Positions 41,712 through 49,443 of a DNA stretch of 56,116 bases are shown one piece after another. Each line of letters opens with the position of its first letter. The stretch's first letter is position 1. The translations under genes and the position numbers were made by a program. The notes under the pieces are model-generated. The model searched no databases. It was given only the letters and a program-made list of their open reading frames with translations, and was not told the origin of the DNA. This DNA comes from Lachnospiraceae bacterium (lineage in GTDB: Bacteria; Bacillota; Clostridia; Lachnospirales; Lachnospiraceae), in NCBI GenBank assembly GCA_014804655.1, contig JAAUZK010000014.1:1-56116 (forward strand). The letters run 5' to 3'.

Positions 41712-42521
41712 ATGGATCTGATAACATTATGCAATAAAATTCATTTACAAAAAGAAATTCAAAATGAAGTTTTGTCCTATTACCAAACAGACGATTTCGC
41801 CGCGGCGTATCCTGTTACAAGCGGGCTGAAGAATATGCAGACCGAAGCCGATGCACGGGCAAAGCTGGGACAGCTGTTAGGAGAAGATCCGCAGAAAATC
41901 AAAATGCTGACATGTATGCTGGTATGCGCAGCGGAGCTTTATTCATGGTATGAGGAAAAAGGAATCTCGGAAACAGTTTTTGTAGACACAATGTGTTGTT
42001 TTACCAGATTCATAGAGGAATGCAGGAATATAACAGGACAATATGCTTTTGACAGAGAGTGGTGGACAGCACGACAGGTCAGTGGAAATTTATTTCGGAT
42101 TGGGGAACTGGAATATGAAATGTTAGACAGGGAATCTGAGCCTGTGATCAGTATTCACATTCCCTCCGACGCTATCCTGACCGGAGAAAGATGCGATATG
42201 TCTCTTGAAAATGCAAAAGAATTCTTTGCCGCATTTTTCCCCGAATATCAGGACAGGGATTATATCTGTAATTCTTGGCTTTTGGCACCGGAACTGTGCA
42301 GCCTGCTTTCGCAGGACTCCAAAATTCTTGCATTCCAACATCGCTTTAAGATCCAAGAGGCAGATTATTCGGACACCGATTACATCGAATGGGTGTATAA
42401 AACCAGAGATGTTCCGATTGCAGACTTGCCGGAAGATACCGGCTTACAGCGAAATATGAAACGACATTTGTTAAACGGTGGGAGGATTGGAACCGGTTAC
42501 GGTATCCTGAGTGATCGCTAA
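41712..42521 (+). CDS. GNAT-like acyltransferase domain protein (NAT_N/GNAT_C type)
   Basis: A 269-residue protein whose two halves resemble the NAT_N and GNAT_C pair annotated as acyltransferase domain-containing. The first half is helical (KMLTCMLVCAAELYSWYEEKG), the second begins FDREWWTARQVSGNLFRIGELEYEM and includes SIHIPSDAILT and FFPEYQDRDYICNSWLL. A transfer of an acyl group is presumed, without a known acceptor. It starts at ATG 41712 after GTAGGGAG. It stands between two minus-strand genes and is monocistronic. The 245 bases before it show no other gene. Confidence 0.75.
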   Translation: MDLITLCNKIHLQKEIQNEVLSYYQTDDFAAAYPVTSGLKNMQTEADARAKLGQLLGEDPQKIKMLTCMLVCAAELYSWYEEKGISETVFVDTMCCFTRFIEECRNITGQYAFDREWWTARQVSGNLFRIGELEYEMLDRESEPVISIHIPSDAILTGERCDMSLENAKEFFAAFFPEYQDRDYICNSWLLAPELCSLLSQDSKILAFQHRFKIQEADYSDTDYIEWVYKTRDVPIADLPEDTGLQRNMKRHLLNGGRIGTGYGILSDR

Positions 42522-42524
42522 GCT

Positions 42525-43874
42525 TTAATCTGACTTCGGAAAATATTTCCGGTAAGTAAATATAAACAGCACAATCGCAAGGGTAGTAGACAGGTAGTCC
42601 GTGATCGGCTGTGCCGCTGCAAGCATGGCAGCGGAATCGAAAATGCTCCGAAACAGGAGCAACACCGGCAGATAAATGAGTCCCTGACGGCTGATGGAAA
42701 GGATCAGAGCTGGCAGTGCCGCACCGGTAGACTGGATGGCGTTAATAAATACAAACAGCAGACCCATCACTGGACCGGAGTAGATATAGATACGCGCAAA
42801 GGACATACCGTACCCGAAGGCATCCACATCTTCCAGAAAAGCATGTACCAGAGGCCCTGCACCGCAGTAGCAGATAACAGTCATTACGGCGCTTAGTCCG
42901 AAGGCGAGGATCAGCGAGAATTTAAGGACAGCCATGTAGCGTTTCCGGTTTCCGGCGCCGAAGCAGTAGCCTAAGACCGGCTGGATACCGGTGCCGAGTC
43001 CGATTAAGAGCATTACCACGATCATATTGACCTTCATTGCCACACCCAGTCCAGCAACCGCCATATCGCCGTAATCGATCATAATATTGTTGACGATGAT
43101 ATTCGACAGGCTCATCAGGATGCTGTTAAGTGAAGCCGGAATGCCGATGGCAAATACTCCGGCAGCGATGCCGCCTCCGGCCTGATAATGTTTGGGGTGG
43201 ATGGAGAGCGTCGCTTTTTTGGATAGCAAATGCAATATGTAGAAAACGGCCGCGAAGATATTGCCAAGCACGGTTGCAACTGCCGCGCCGGCTACATCCC
43301 AGCCCAGCGCAAGGATCATGACCGGGTCCAATATAATATTGATCAGGTTTCCGATGAGCATTCCCATCATGGCAACATTTGCATTGCCTTCGGCACGAAT
43401 GATGTTGCTGAAGCTGTTACTGATGATCAGAAACGGGATAGCAGTGGAAACGATGCGCAGATACTGCGAAGCATAGCCTACGGTGTCATCGCTTGCACCG
43501 ATAGCCCGGCTCACCGGTTCGGCGAAGATAAATATAATGACCATCGCAATGACACCAATACCAAGCCCGGTCCAGAAACAGAAAGCGGAAGTGTGTTTCG
43601 CCCTTTCGGTATTACCTTCGCCGAGTAGCCTTGATATCAGGGAAGTTCCGCCTATGCCGAAGAGCATTCCGACAGCCATGAATAGGAGAAATGCCGGAGT
43701 TGCCACGGAGATGGCGGCCACCATGTAGGCGTTTTTGGTCTGTCCTATGAAGAAAGTGTCGGCCAGATTATAGATTAAGACCATGATCATACTGATGATG
43801 GACGGCACGACATTGCTGATGACTGCTTTCGGTACCGGGGCGTCCCGGAAGATTTCTGTTGTTTTATCCTGCAT
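42525..43874 (-). CDS. MATE family multidrug efflux transporter
   Basis: A 449-residue membrane protein with twelve helices in two related halves. Typical segments are IISMIMVLIYNLADTFFIGQ (about 25-44) and GLGTGIQPVLGYCFGAGNRK (about 257-276). MATE proteins export cationic drugs using sodium or proton gradients. It lies 30 bases downstream of a MarR gene in the same direction, so drug-induced release of the repressor would raise the pump. Confidence 0.92.
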   Translation of the reverse strand: MQDKTTEIFRDAPVPKAVISNVVPSIISMIMVLIYNLADTFFIGQTKNAYMVAAISVATPAFLLFMAVGMLFGIGGTSLISRLLGEGNTERAKHTSAFCFWTGLGIGVIAMVIIFIFAEPVSRAIGASDDTVGYASQYLRIVSTAIPFLIISNSFSNIIRAEGNANVAMMGMLIGNLINIILDPVMILALGWDVAGAAVATVLGNIFAAVFYILHLLSKKATLSIHPKHYQAGGGIAAGVFAIGIPASLNSILMSLSNIIVNNIMIDYGDMAVAGLGVAMKVNMIVVMLLIGLGTGIQPVLGYCFGAGNRKRYMAVLKFSLILAFGLSAVMTVICYCGAGPLVHAFLEDVDAFGYGMSFARIYIYSGPVMGLLFVFINAIQSTGAALPALILSISRQGLIYLPVLLLFRSIFDSAAMLAAAQPITDYLSTTLAIVLFIFTYRKYFPKSD

Positions 43875-43904
43875 AATAAATCCTTCCTTTCCTGTTTCTG
43901 TATT

Positions 43905-44351
43905 CTATAAGTTTCTGAATGCGTCGGATTTCAGATTCCGGTATATCTGTTCGAGCATCTTGTCTAAGAGCTGCCGGTCGTCTTCTGATAAACCGGCAAA
44001 CATGATCTCATCCAATAAAGGACTCTTTTGCCTTATTTCCGAAGAAAGCTGTTCGCCAAGCTGCCTGCCGCTGTCTGTCAGCAAAATGGGCTTGGCGCGT
44101 GCACCCTGAATTTCACTTTTACAGATAAAGCCCTTCTGTTCCAGAAGTTTCAGCACGTGGATGACGCTGGTATGTTTGACATCGAAATGTGCAGCGATAT
44201 CCGAGAGCGTGCATTCCCTGTCGGTTTCCTGCGAGAGATACATGAGGACATCAAGCTGTGTGCTGGTCAGTCCGTATTTTTTATACTCTTTATTAAAACC
44301 GGCTTCCAGTTGGTTGTGTATCTTTTTAAAATAGAGTTTCGGTTCATTCAT
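43905..44351 (-). CDS. MarR family regulator of the MATE pump
   Basis: A 148-residue winged-helix regulator: LTSTQLDVLMYLSQE, CTLSDIAAHFDVKHTSVIHVL as reading helix, then LEQKGFICKSEIQGARAKPI as the wing. It probably binds the palindrome at 44371-44388, which overlaps the promoter of this operon, and so represses itself and the MATE gene. Confidence 0.9.
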   Translation of the reverse strand: MNEPKLYFKKIHNQLEAGFNKEYKKYGLTSTQLDVLMYLSQETDRECTLSDIAAHFDVKHTSVIHVLKLLEQKGFICKSEIQGARAKPILLTDSGRQLGEQLSSEIRQKSPLLDEIMFAGLSEDDRQLLDKMLEQIYRNLKSDAFRNL

Positions 44352-44370
44352 GCTAATATCTCCGCTTATA

Positions 44371-44414
44371 TATGTAGCACGCTACATATTATACCTAATT
44401 CAGTAAATTGTCAA
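44371..44414 (-). promoter_or_regulatory. Promoter and palindromic operator of the marR-MATE operon
   Basis: Reading on the minus strand, TTGACA (44414-44409) is followed by TATAAT (44393-44388). TATGTAGC-AC-GCTACATA (44371-44388) is a perfect 18-bp palindrome directly behind the -10 box, the usual position of a MarR operator. The -35/-10 spacing is only 15 bases, so the promoter may be weak or use TAATAT with a 17-base spacer. Confidence 0.8.
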
Positions 44415-44534
44415 TACAAAAATCAGATAAGATTTAGATGGGAGAATATACATTTTCCTTGTTTCATGCAAAGGGTAGTGCTATACTAACTTCGGCAGTA
44501 TTAACCAATAGAAAAATAACAGAGGGACGATAAA

Positions 44535-46148
44535 ATGAAAAGGAAAAAATTTTTAAGGGGAATCGGAGTTCTGATTTTGTGTCTGGCACTTTTGACGGTC
44601 ACAGCGTTTGCAGCGGAAGAGGGGGTAGAGTATACGCCGCCCATGTATGCCACTTTCTGGGCGCTGGTTCCGCCTGTTGTTGCTATTTTGCTGGCACTGA
44701 TTACGAAGGAAGTTTACAGTTCTCTGTTTATCGGTATTCTGGTGGGCGGGATTTTTTATTCCGGGTTATCATTTGAAGGTACGCTGACGCACATTTTCAG
44801 CGATGGTTTTGTGGCTGTTCTTTCCGATAGCTATAATGTCGGTATTCTGGTATTTCTTGTGATACTGGGAGCGATGGTGGGCCTGATGAACCGTGCCGGC
44901 GGTTCTGCCGCTTTTGGGCGTTATGCCAAAGAGAAGATCAAGACGCGGGCAGGCGCGCAGTTAGCTACCGTGGCGCTCGGCGTTCTGATTTTTATTGATG
45001 ATTATTTTAACTGTCTTACCGTAGGCAGCGTGATGAAACCGGTTACGGACGAGCATAAGGTGTCGCGGGCGAAGCTGGCTTATCTGATCGATGCTACCGC
45101 AGCGCCGGTCTGCATCATCGCCCCGATTTCTTCCTGGGCGGCAGCAGTATCCGGATTCGTGGAGGGAGAAGACGGATTTTCCATCTTTGTCCGCGCCATT
45201 CCGTATAATTTCTATGCGATTCTGACGATCATAATGATGATTGCCATGATACTCATGAAGGTGGACTTCGGTTCCATGAAAGTGCATGAGGAAAACGCGC
45301 TGAAAGGCGATTTGTTCTCCACGGGAAAGTGGTCTGAGGAAAAACAGGAAGTGATAGCGAATCCCAATGGCAAAGTGATCGATCTGTTGATTCCGATTAT
45401 TATGCTGATTGTGTGCTGTGTGATTGGTATGATCTATACAGGAGGTTTTTTTGAAGGTGCAGGTTTCGTAGAGGCTTTCTCCAATTCCGATGCTTCCGTC
45501 GGTCTTGCGCTGGGCAGCATATGCGCGCTGGTCTTGACGATTATCATTTACCTGCTGCGGAAGGTCTTAGGTTTTACGGACTGTATGCAATGTCTGCCCG
45601 ATGGATTTAAAGCCATGGTTCCGGCAATCCTGATCCTTACGTTTGCATGGACGCTGAAAGCGATGACAGACTCTCTGGGGGCAGCGACTTTTGTTGCAGA
45701 GACAGTAAAAAGAAGTGCGGGTGGTTTCATGAATTTCCTGCCGGCAATTATATTCCTTGTGGCATGCTTCCTTGCATTTTCTACCGGTACTTCATGGGGA
45801 ACATTCGGTATTCTCATTCCCATTGTGGTAAATGTGTTCATGGATTCTAACCCGCAGCTTATGATCATCTCTATTTCGGCCTGTATGGCAGGAGCGGTAT
45901 GCGGTGACCACTGTTCGCCCATATCCGATACTACGATCATGGCTTCCGCAGGCGCGCAGTGCGATCATGTCAGCCATGTGTCCACGCAGCTTCCTTATGT
46001 AATCGTAGTTGCCGTGATCTCCTTTATCACATACATTGTTGCGGGCTTTGCGCAGAGCGCATGGATCTCACTGCCCGTAGGCGTGGTTCTTCTGCTTGCC
46101 GCGCTGTTTGCGATTAAGAATATGAACCGGGAGAAGGCTTCACAGTAA
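44535..46148 (+). CDS. NhaC family Na+/H+ antiporter
   Basis: A 537-residue membrane protein with about eleven to thirteen helices. The first helix (about 8-27) ends in AFA and looks like a cleavable signal. Family motifs include NRAGGSAAFGRYAKEKIKTR, FIDDYFNCLTVGSVMKP (about 155-171), APISSWAAAVSG, AFSTGTSWGTFGI and GDHCSPISDTTIM. NhaC proteins exchange sodium (sometimes with malate/lactate) for protons. It starts at ATG 44535 after AGAGGGACG. The next feature on this strand is a cobalamin riboswitch, so it is not part of that unit. Confidence 0.9.
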   Translation: MKRKKFLRGIGVLILCLALLTVTAFAAEEGVEYTPPMYATFWALVPPVVAILLALITKEVYSSLFIGILVGGIFYSGLSFEGTLTHIFSDGFVAVLSDSYNVGILVFLVILGAMVGLMNRAGGSAAFGRYAKEKIKTRAGAQLATVALGVLIFIDDYFNCLTVGSVMKPVTDEHKVSRAKLAYLIDATAAPVCIIAPISSWAAAVSGFVEGEDGFSIFVRAIPYNFYAILTIIMMIAMILMKVDFGSMKVHEENALKGDLFSTGKWSEEKQEVIANPNGKVIDLLIPIIMLIVCCVIGMIYTGGFFEGAGFVEAFSNSDASVGLALGSICALVLTIIIYLLRKVLGFTDCMQCLPDGFKAMVPAILILTFAWTLKAMTDSLGAATFVAETVKRSAGGFMNFLPAIIFLVACFLAFSTGTSWGTFGILIPIVVNVFMDSNPQLMIISISACMAGAVCGDHCSPISDTTIMASAGAQCDHVSHVSTQLPYVIVVAVISFITYIVAGFAQSAWISLPVGVVLLLAALFAIKNMNREKASQ

Positions 46149-46214
46149 CTGGATGGTGCGGATGCCCATATTGCATTATTGATTGACGAAACAGATACAA
46201 AAGATTATGATAGA

Positions 46215-46385
46215 AAAGAATTGTTCGGGGAAACAGGTGTGAATCCTGTACGAGCCCGTCGCCGTGAGGCATGTTTGATTGTACCGGTCTGACCGAAAGC
46301 CACATTTCGGGACAAGCCATTGGAGAACCTCTGAGAAGGCGGTCCGGTATAATGCCGAGTCGAAATATCCGGACAATGGAATCCT
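46215..46385 (+). promoter_or_regulatory. Cobalamin riboswitch
   Basis: The conserved 5' core is clear: GGGGAAACAGGTG-GAATCCTG followed by ACGAGCCCGTCGCCGTGA, the G-rich loop and P4/P5 region of B12 aptamers. Further on come GCCACATT, AAGGCGG and GCCGAGTCGAAATATCCGG in the place of the B12 box, though that box is diverged. It lies 60-230 bases before a DUF4430 lipoprotein and an ECF S component, so cobalamin (or a corrinoid) should switch those genes off. The frame open through this region is not coding. Confidence 0.8.
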
Positions 46386-46447
46386 CTTATATAGCGACTG
46401 CGAGTGCCGGTCCGAAAGGGGAAATAACAACAAAGGAGAATAAGGAT

Positions 46448-46945
46448 ATGAAAATGAGAAGCAATAAGAAATTATTGTCGTTCATCCTTTGTATGGTGCT
46501 TATTGTGGCTGCAGCACTGTTTACAAACGGTTGTAACGGCAGTACGGGAAATGCGGTATCTTCCGGAGCCGAAGCGGAGAATGCGGATGTACAGGCGGAT
46601 TCCGGCAGCAGCACGGAGTCGGATAGCGCCGGCGATGTAAGTGTGCTGGGTGAAGGCAGTACGAAATTTGCATTTACAGTGACAGATCAGGACGGCAACG
46701 AGACCGGTTTTGAGCTTCACACGGATAAGGAGACGGTCGGGGAAGCGTTGCTGGAAGTCGGATTGATCGAAGGAGAAGAGAGCGAATACGGTCTTTATGT
46801 CAAAACGGTCAACGGTATCACCGCGGACTATGATAAAGACGGTGTATATTGGGCGTTCTATGTAAACGGAGAGTATGCGCAGTCCGGCGTTGATTCCACG
46901 ACGATCACAGAGGGAGAGACATACTCCTTTAAGGTCGAGAAGTGA
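46448..46945 (+). CDS. DUF4430 lipoprotein, probable corrinoid-binding
   Basis: A 165-residue lipoprotein: signal helix about 9-26 ending in FTNGC. An acidic, Ser-rich linker follows (about 30-75). The DUF4430 domain covers about 80-165 (ETVGEALLEVGLIEGEE, YGLYVKTVNGI, GVYWAFYVNGEYAQSGVD, EGETYSFKVEK). DUF4430 resembles the C-terminal domain of transcobalamin and intrinsic factor. Being under a cobalamin riboswitch and next to an ECF S component, it is likely the outside binding protein for a corrinoid. ATG 46448 follows AAAGGAG. The long upstream frame is riboswitch RNA. Confidence 0.88.
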   Translation: MKMRSNKKLLSFILCMVLIVAAALFTNGCNGSTGNAVSSGAEAENADVQADSGSSTESDSAGDVSVLGEGSTKFAFTVTDQDGNETGFELHTDKETVGEALLEVGLIEGEESEYGLYVKTVNGITADYDKDGVYWAFYVNGEYAQSGVDSTTITEGETYSFKVEK

Positions 46946-47463
46946 TGAAACTTACGATCAGAGAAATTACAGTGTTCGGAATGCTTGGAGGCATCATGTA
47001 TGCCTCCAAGCTGATTATGGAGTTGATCCCAAACGTCCATCTGCTGGGAGTATTCACCATTGCATATACGGTCGTATACAGAAAGAAGGCGCTGTATCCC
47101 ATTTATACTTATGTTATTCTGAATGGAATACTGTGCGGCTTTGCGGCTTGGTGGGTGCCCTACTTATATTTGTGGACGATTCTGTGGGGAGTGGTCATGA
47201 TCCTTCCGAAGCATATGCCGAAGAAGGTACGGCCGGTCGTATATATGTCCGTATGTGCGGCGCACGGCTTTCTATTCGGAACATTGTATGCTCCGGCACA
47301 GGCGTTATTATTTGGTTTGAGTTTTAACGGGATGATTGCGTGGATTATCGCAGGACTTCCGTGGGACGCGATTCATGGCGTCAGCAATTTTTTCTGCGGC
47401 ATATTGATTGTACCGATCATCACGGTACTGCGGTATGCAGAACAGAGAATGAGCGGCAGTTAA
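46945..47463 (+). CDS. ECF transporter S component (cobalamin or cobinamide)
   Basis: A 172-residue membrane protein with about six helices, of ECF S-component type: ITVFGMLGGIMYASKLIMEL at the start, YLYLWTILWGVVMILP in the middle and WIIAGLPWDAIHGVSNFFCG near 132-151. S components bind a vitamin and use a shared ATPase module encoded elsewhere. ATG 46945 overlaps the DUF4430 stop (TGATG). The riboswitch and DUF4430 partner point to a corrinoid substrate; queuosine precursors or other vitamins cannot be fully excluded. Confidence 0.85.
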   Translation: MKLTIREITVFGMLGGIMYASKLIMELIPNVHLLGVFTIAYTVVYRKKALYPIYTYVILNGILCGFAAWWVPYLYLWTILWGVVMILPKHMPKKVRPVVYMSVCAAHGFLFGTLYAPAQALLFGLSFNGMIAWIIAGLPWDAIHGVSNFFCGILIVPIITVLRYAEQRMSGS

Positions 47464-47478
47464 TCTGCCGCTTTTTTT
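47452..47478 (+). terminator. Rho-independent terminator of the corrinoid uptake operon
   Basis: AGCGGCAG (47452-47459) pairs with CTGCCGCT (47465-47472) and seven T residues follow. The stem begins inside the last codons of the S component. Confidence 0.92.
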
Positions 47479-47486
47479 GATGCGCA

Positions 47487-47563
47487 GACCCGTGCAAAGG
47501 AAGTATGCCGCTAAAGTGGCGCACGGGTCGCGCGGCGAGTAGGGAGAAAATCTTCCCTACTCG
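47487..47563. other. Two further strong stem-loops
   Basis: GACCCGTGC (47487-47495) pairs with GCACGGGTC (47521-47529), and CGAGTAGGGA (47536-47545) pairs with TCCCTACTCG (47554-47563). They come straight after the terminator. They might be a small structured RNA, a dispersed repeat or a boundary element. No coding frame is evident in 47464-47741. Confidence 0.5.
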
Positions 47564-47610
47564 ATTGCTAAAGTCAAAATAGCATGGCTTTCTGTAAATT
47601 AAATTAAAAT

Positions 47611-47634
47611 ATATGTCAAATATATTTGACATAT
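47611..47634 (+). promoter_or_regulatory. 24-bp palindromic operator over the -35 box
   Basis: ATATGTCAAATA (47611-47622) and its exact reverse complement (47623-47634) form a perfect 24-bp palindrome. TTGACA (47626-47631) lies inside it, with a loose -10 (GATAAC) further on. The small XRE protein encoded 108 bases downstream probably binds here and represses its own operon. Confidence 0.7.
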
Positions 47635-47741
47635 TGTAATGTGTGTGATAACGTGTAATAGAACAAGGCATTGACCGCAGAATGATAATGCAGGAAAGGT
47701 AATGACCGAAAGGCAGCAGAAACAGAAAAAGAGGTGAGCGG

Positions 47742-47951
47742 ATGGCAAGAAATATACCGATCAAGGTGGCGAGAGCCGAGAAGGATATGACGCAGAAGGC
47801 ACTTGCGGAGGCTGTGGGGATATCGAGGCAGACGATGAATGCCATTGAACAGGGAGAATATAATCCGACGATTAAATTGTGCCGGGCTATATGCCGTGTA
47901 TTGGGTAAGAGTCTTGACGAGTTGTTTTGGGAGGATGAGACACCCGAATAA
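47742..47951 (+). CDS. Small XRE family regulator
   Basis: A 69-residue protein that is almost only a helix-turn-helix: VARAEKDMTQKALAEAVG, SRQTMNAIEQGEYNPTI and LCRAICRVLGKSLDELFW. Such Cro/YozG-like proteins usually repress the operon they start. Here the following genes encode a DUF6773 membrane protein and an ABC exporter. ATG 47742 follows AAAGAGGTGAGC. Confidence 0.92.
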   Translation: MARNIPIKVARAEKDMTQKALAEAVGISRQTMNAIEQGEYNPTIKLCRAICRVLGKSLDELFWEDETPE

Positions 47952-48073
47952 CTGCGCAGACGGCAAAAAAAAGCAGAAGTATGGAATGAACGGGAAGTGT
48001 GAAGGCCTAATAGAAATCGGATGAAAGAAGAAACAGGAATCTTAAGGCAGGAAAGGAATAGGTGATATCTATT

Positions 48074-48550
48074 ATGAAGAAGTGGAAAAACAAGCTGGAT
48101 GAGATGCAGGAACAGAAAATGCTCCGGATCGAGCATAACGGCTGCTGGCTTGCTTTCTGGGGATTGGTCATAGCGATTATAGCGCAGATCATGTATTACG
48201 GACCGGATTGCTCCGAGGAAATTATAGGTGAATTTATCGTATTCATGTGCCTGGCGTGCTATATCGCGATCGGCTGCGTCATCAATGGGATATGGGACAG
48301 AAAACTTGCGCCGTCATGGAAGGTAAATCTGTGTACAAGCCTGATTGCGGGCGTAGTAAGCGGAGTCATTCGTTTTATCATAAGTTACCGTGAATATCAG
48401 ATGGCAGCGGCAGGGGCAGCGGTAGGGTTTTTAGTCGGAATTTATACATTTGCGGGTTGCTTTATACTACTGTCAATAGCACTTTTCATATATAAGTGGA
48501 GAGAAAACAGGCTTGAGGATGAGACTGAGGATGAAAAGAAAGAGAAATGA
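48074..48550 (+). CDS. DUF6773-like membrane protein
   Basis: A 158-residue protein. The cytoplasmic start KKWKNKLDEMQEQKMLRIEHNG is followed by four membrane helices (about 22-41, 57-77, 84-104, 115-143) and a charged tail ending EDEKKEK. This matches the small membrane proteins (DUF6773 type) that lie beside XRE regulators and NatA-like exporters. Role unknown; perhaps an accessory of the exporter. ATG 48074 is preferred to GTG 48062, with AGGTGAT upstream. Confidence 0.75.
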   Translation: MKKWKNKLDEMQEQKMLRIEHNGCWLAFWGLVIAIIAQIMYYGPDCSEEIIGEFIVFMCLACYIAIGCVINGIWDRKLAPSWKVNLCTSLIAGVVSGVIRFIISYREYQMAAAGAAVGFLVGIYTFAGCFILLSIALFIYKWRENRLEDETEDEKKEK

Positions 48551-48627
48551 GCGTATCGATCAAATGATAATAACGTTTGACGATCTGAGACTCATGAAAT
48601 CGATACAGGAAAGGGGAACATTGCAGA

Positions 48628-49443
48628 ATGATTACAGCGGACAATCTGGTAAAGACATTTACCAGGAATGAGAAGAAAAATAAAAAGAGTGAGTTTAATG
48701 CGGTGGACGGTATTTCGCTGTCTGTGCGGGAAGGGGAAATCGTCGGGATACTGGGGCCGAACGGCGCGGGAAAGACGACGCTCCTTCGTATGATGTCTAA
48801 GCTGATGAAACCGACAAGCGGTATGGTGAGCGTCCGCATCGGGGAAGAGGAATTAACAGATGAAATCGAGGTCAAAAGGCATATCGGATACCTGTCCAAC
48901 AACACCAAACTTTACGGGCGGCTCTCCACAAGAGAATTACTGCAAATGCTCGGAGTGCTTTACGGCATAGCGGAGGAAGATACGAAGCGCAGGATCGATG
49001 AGATCAGCGAAGTGCTTTCCATGGAATCTTTCTTAGACAACAGGATAGAGAAATTATCCACGGGCCAGACACAGAGGGCATCGATTGCGAGATGCCTCGT
49101 GCACGACCCACAAGTCTATATTTTTGATGAACCGACGTTGGGACTTGACATCATCAGCAGCGCGGCGATCGTTGATTTTATGAAAGGCGAGCGGGAAAAG
49201 GGAAAGACGGTTCTCTATTCCACACACTATATGGAAGAAGCAGAGTATCTGTGTGACAGGATCATTATGATTCATCAGGGAAGGATTATCGGAGAAGGTA
49301 CGCCGGCGGAATTGAGAGTGCAGACAGGCCGTGACAGCTTAAGAGACATATTCGCCGGACTGATTGACGAAAACGGCGGACTGGAGTCTGATATGCGTGA
49401 TTTGGGAAAAGAGGAAGCGGAAAAGAGGAGGGTGCGCAGATGA
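48628..49443 (+). CDS. NatA-type ABC exporter ATP-binding protein
   Basis: A 271-residue ATPase: Walker A GPNGAGKTT (about 47-55), signature LSTGQTQRASIARCL (about 143-157), Walker B VYIFDEPTLGLD (about 165-176) and H-loop YSTHYMEE. It pairs with the permease-protease fusion encoded next, whose start overlaps its stop (ATGA). NatAB-type pairs export sodium, drugs or peptides. An 8-bp inverted repeat (GTATCGAT/ATCGATAC, 48553-48606) lies in the short gap before it. Confidence 0.93.
   Translation: MITADNLVKTFTRNEKKNKKSEFNAVDGISLSVREGEIVGILGPNGAGKTTLLRMMSKLMKPTSGMVSVRIGEEELTDEIEVKRHIGYLSNNTKLYGRLSTRELLQMLGVLYGIAEEDTKRRIDEISEVLSMESFLDNRIEKLSTGQTQRASIARCLVHDPQVYIFDEPTLGLDIISSAAIVDFMKGEREKGKTVLYSTHYMEEAEYLCDRIIMIHQGRIIGEGTPAELRVQTGRDSLRDIFAGLIDENGGLESDMRDLGKEEAEKRRVRR

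Noticed and set aside
46271..46447. 59 extra codons upstream of the DUF4430 start
   Set aside because: This stretch is riboswitch RNA; the signal peptide and the ribosome binding site fix the start at 46448.
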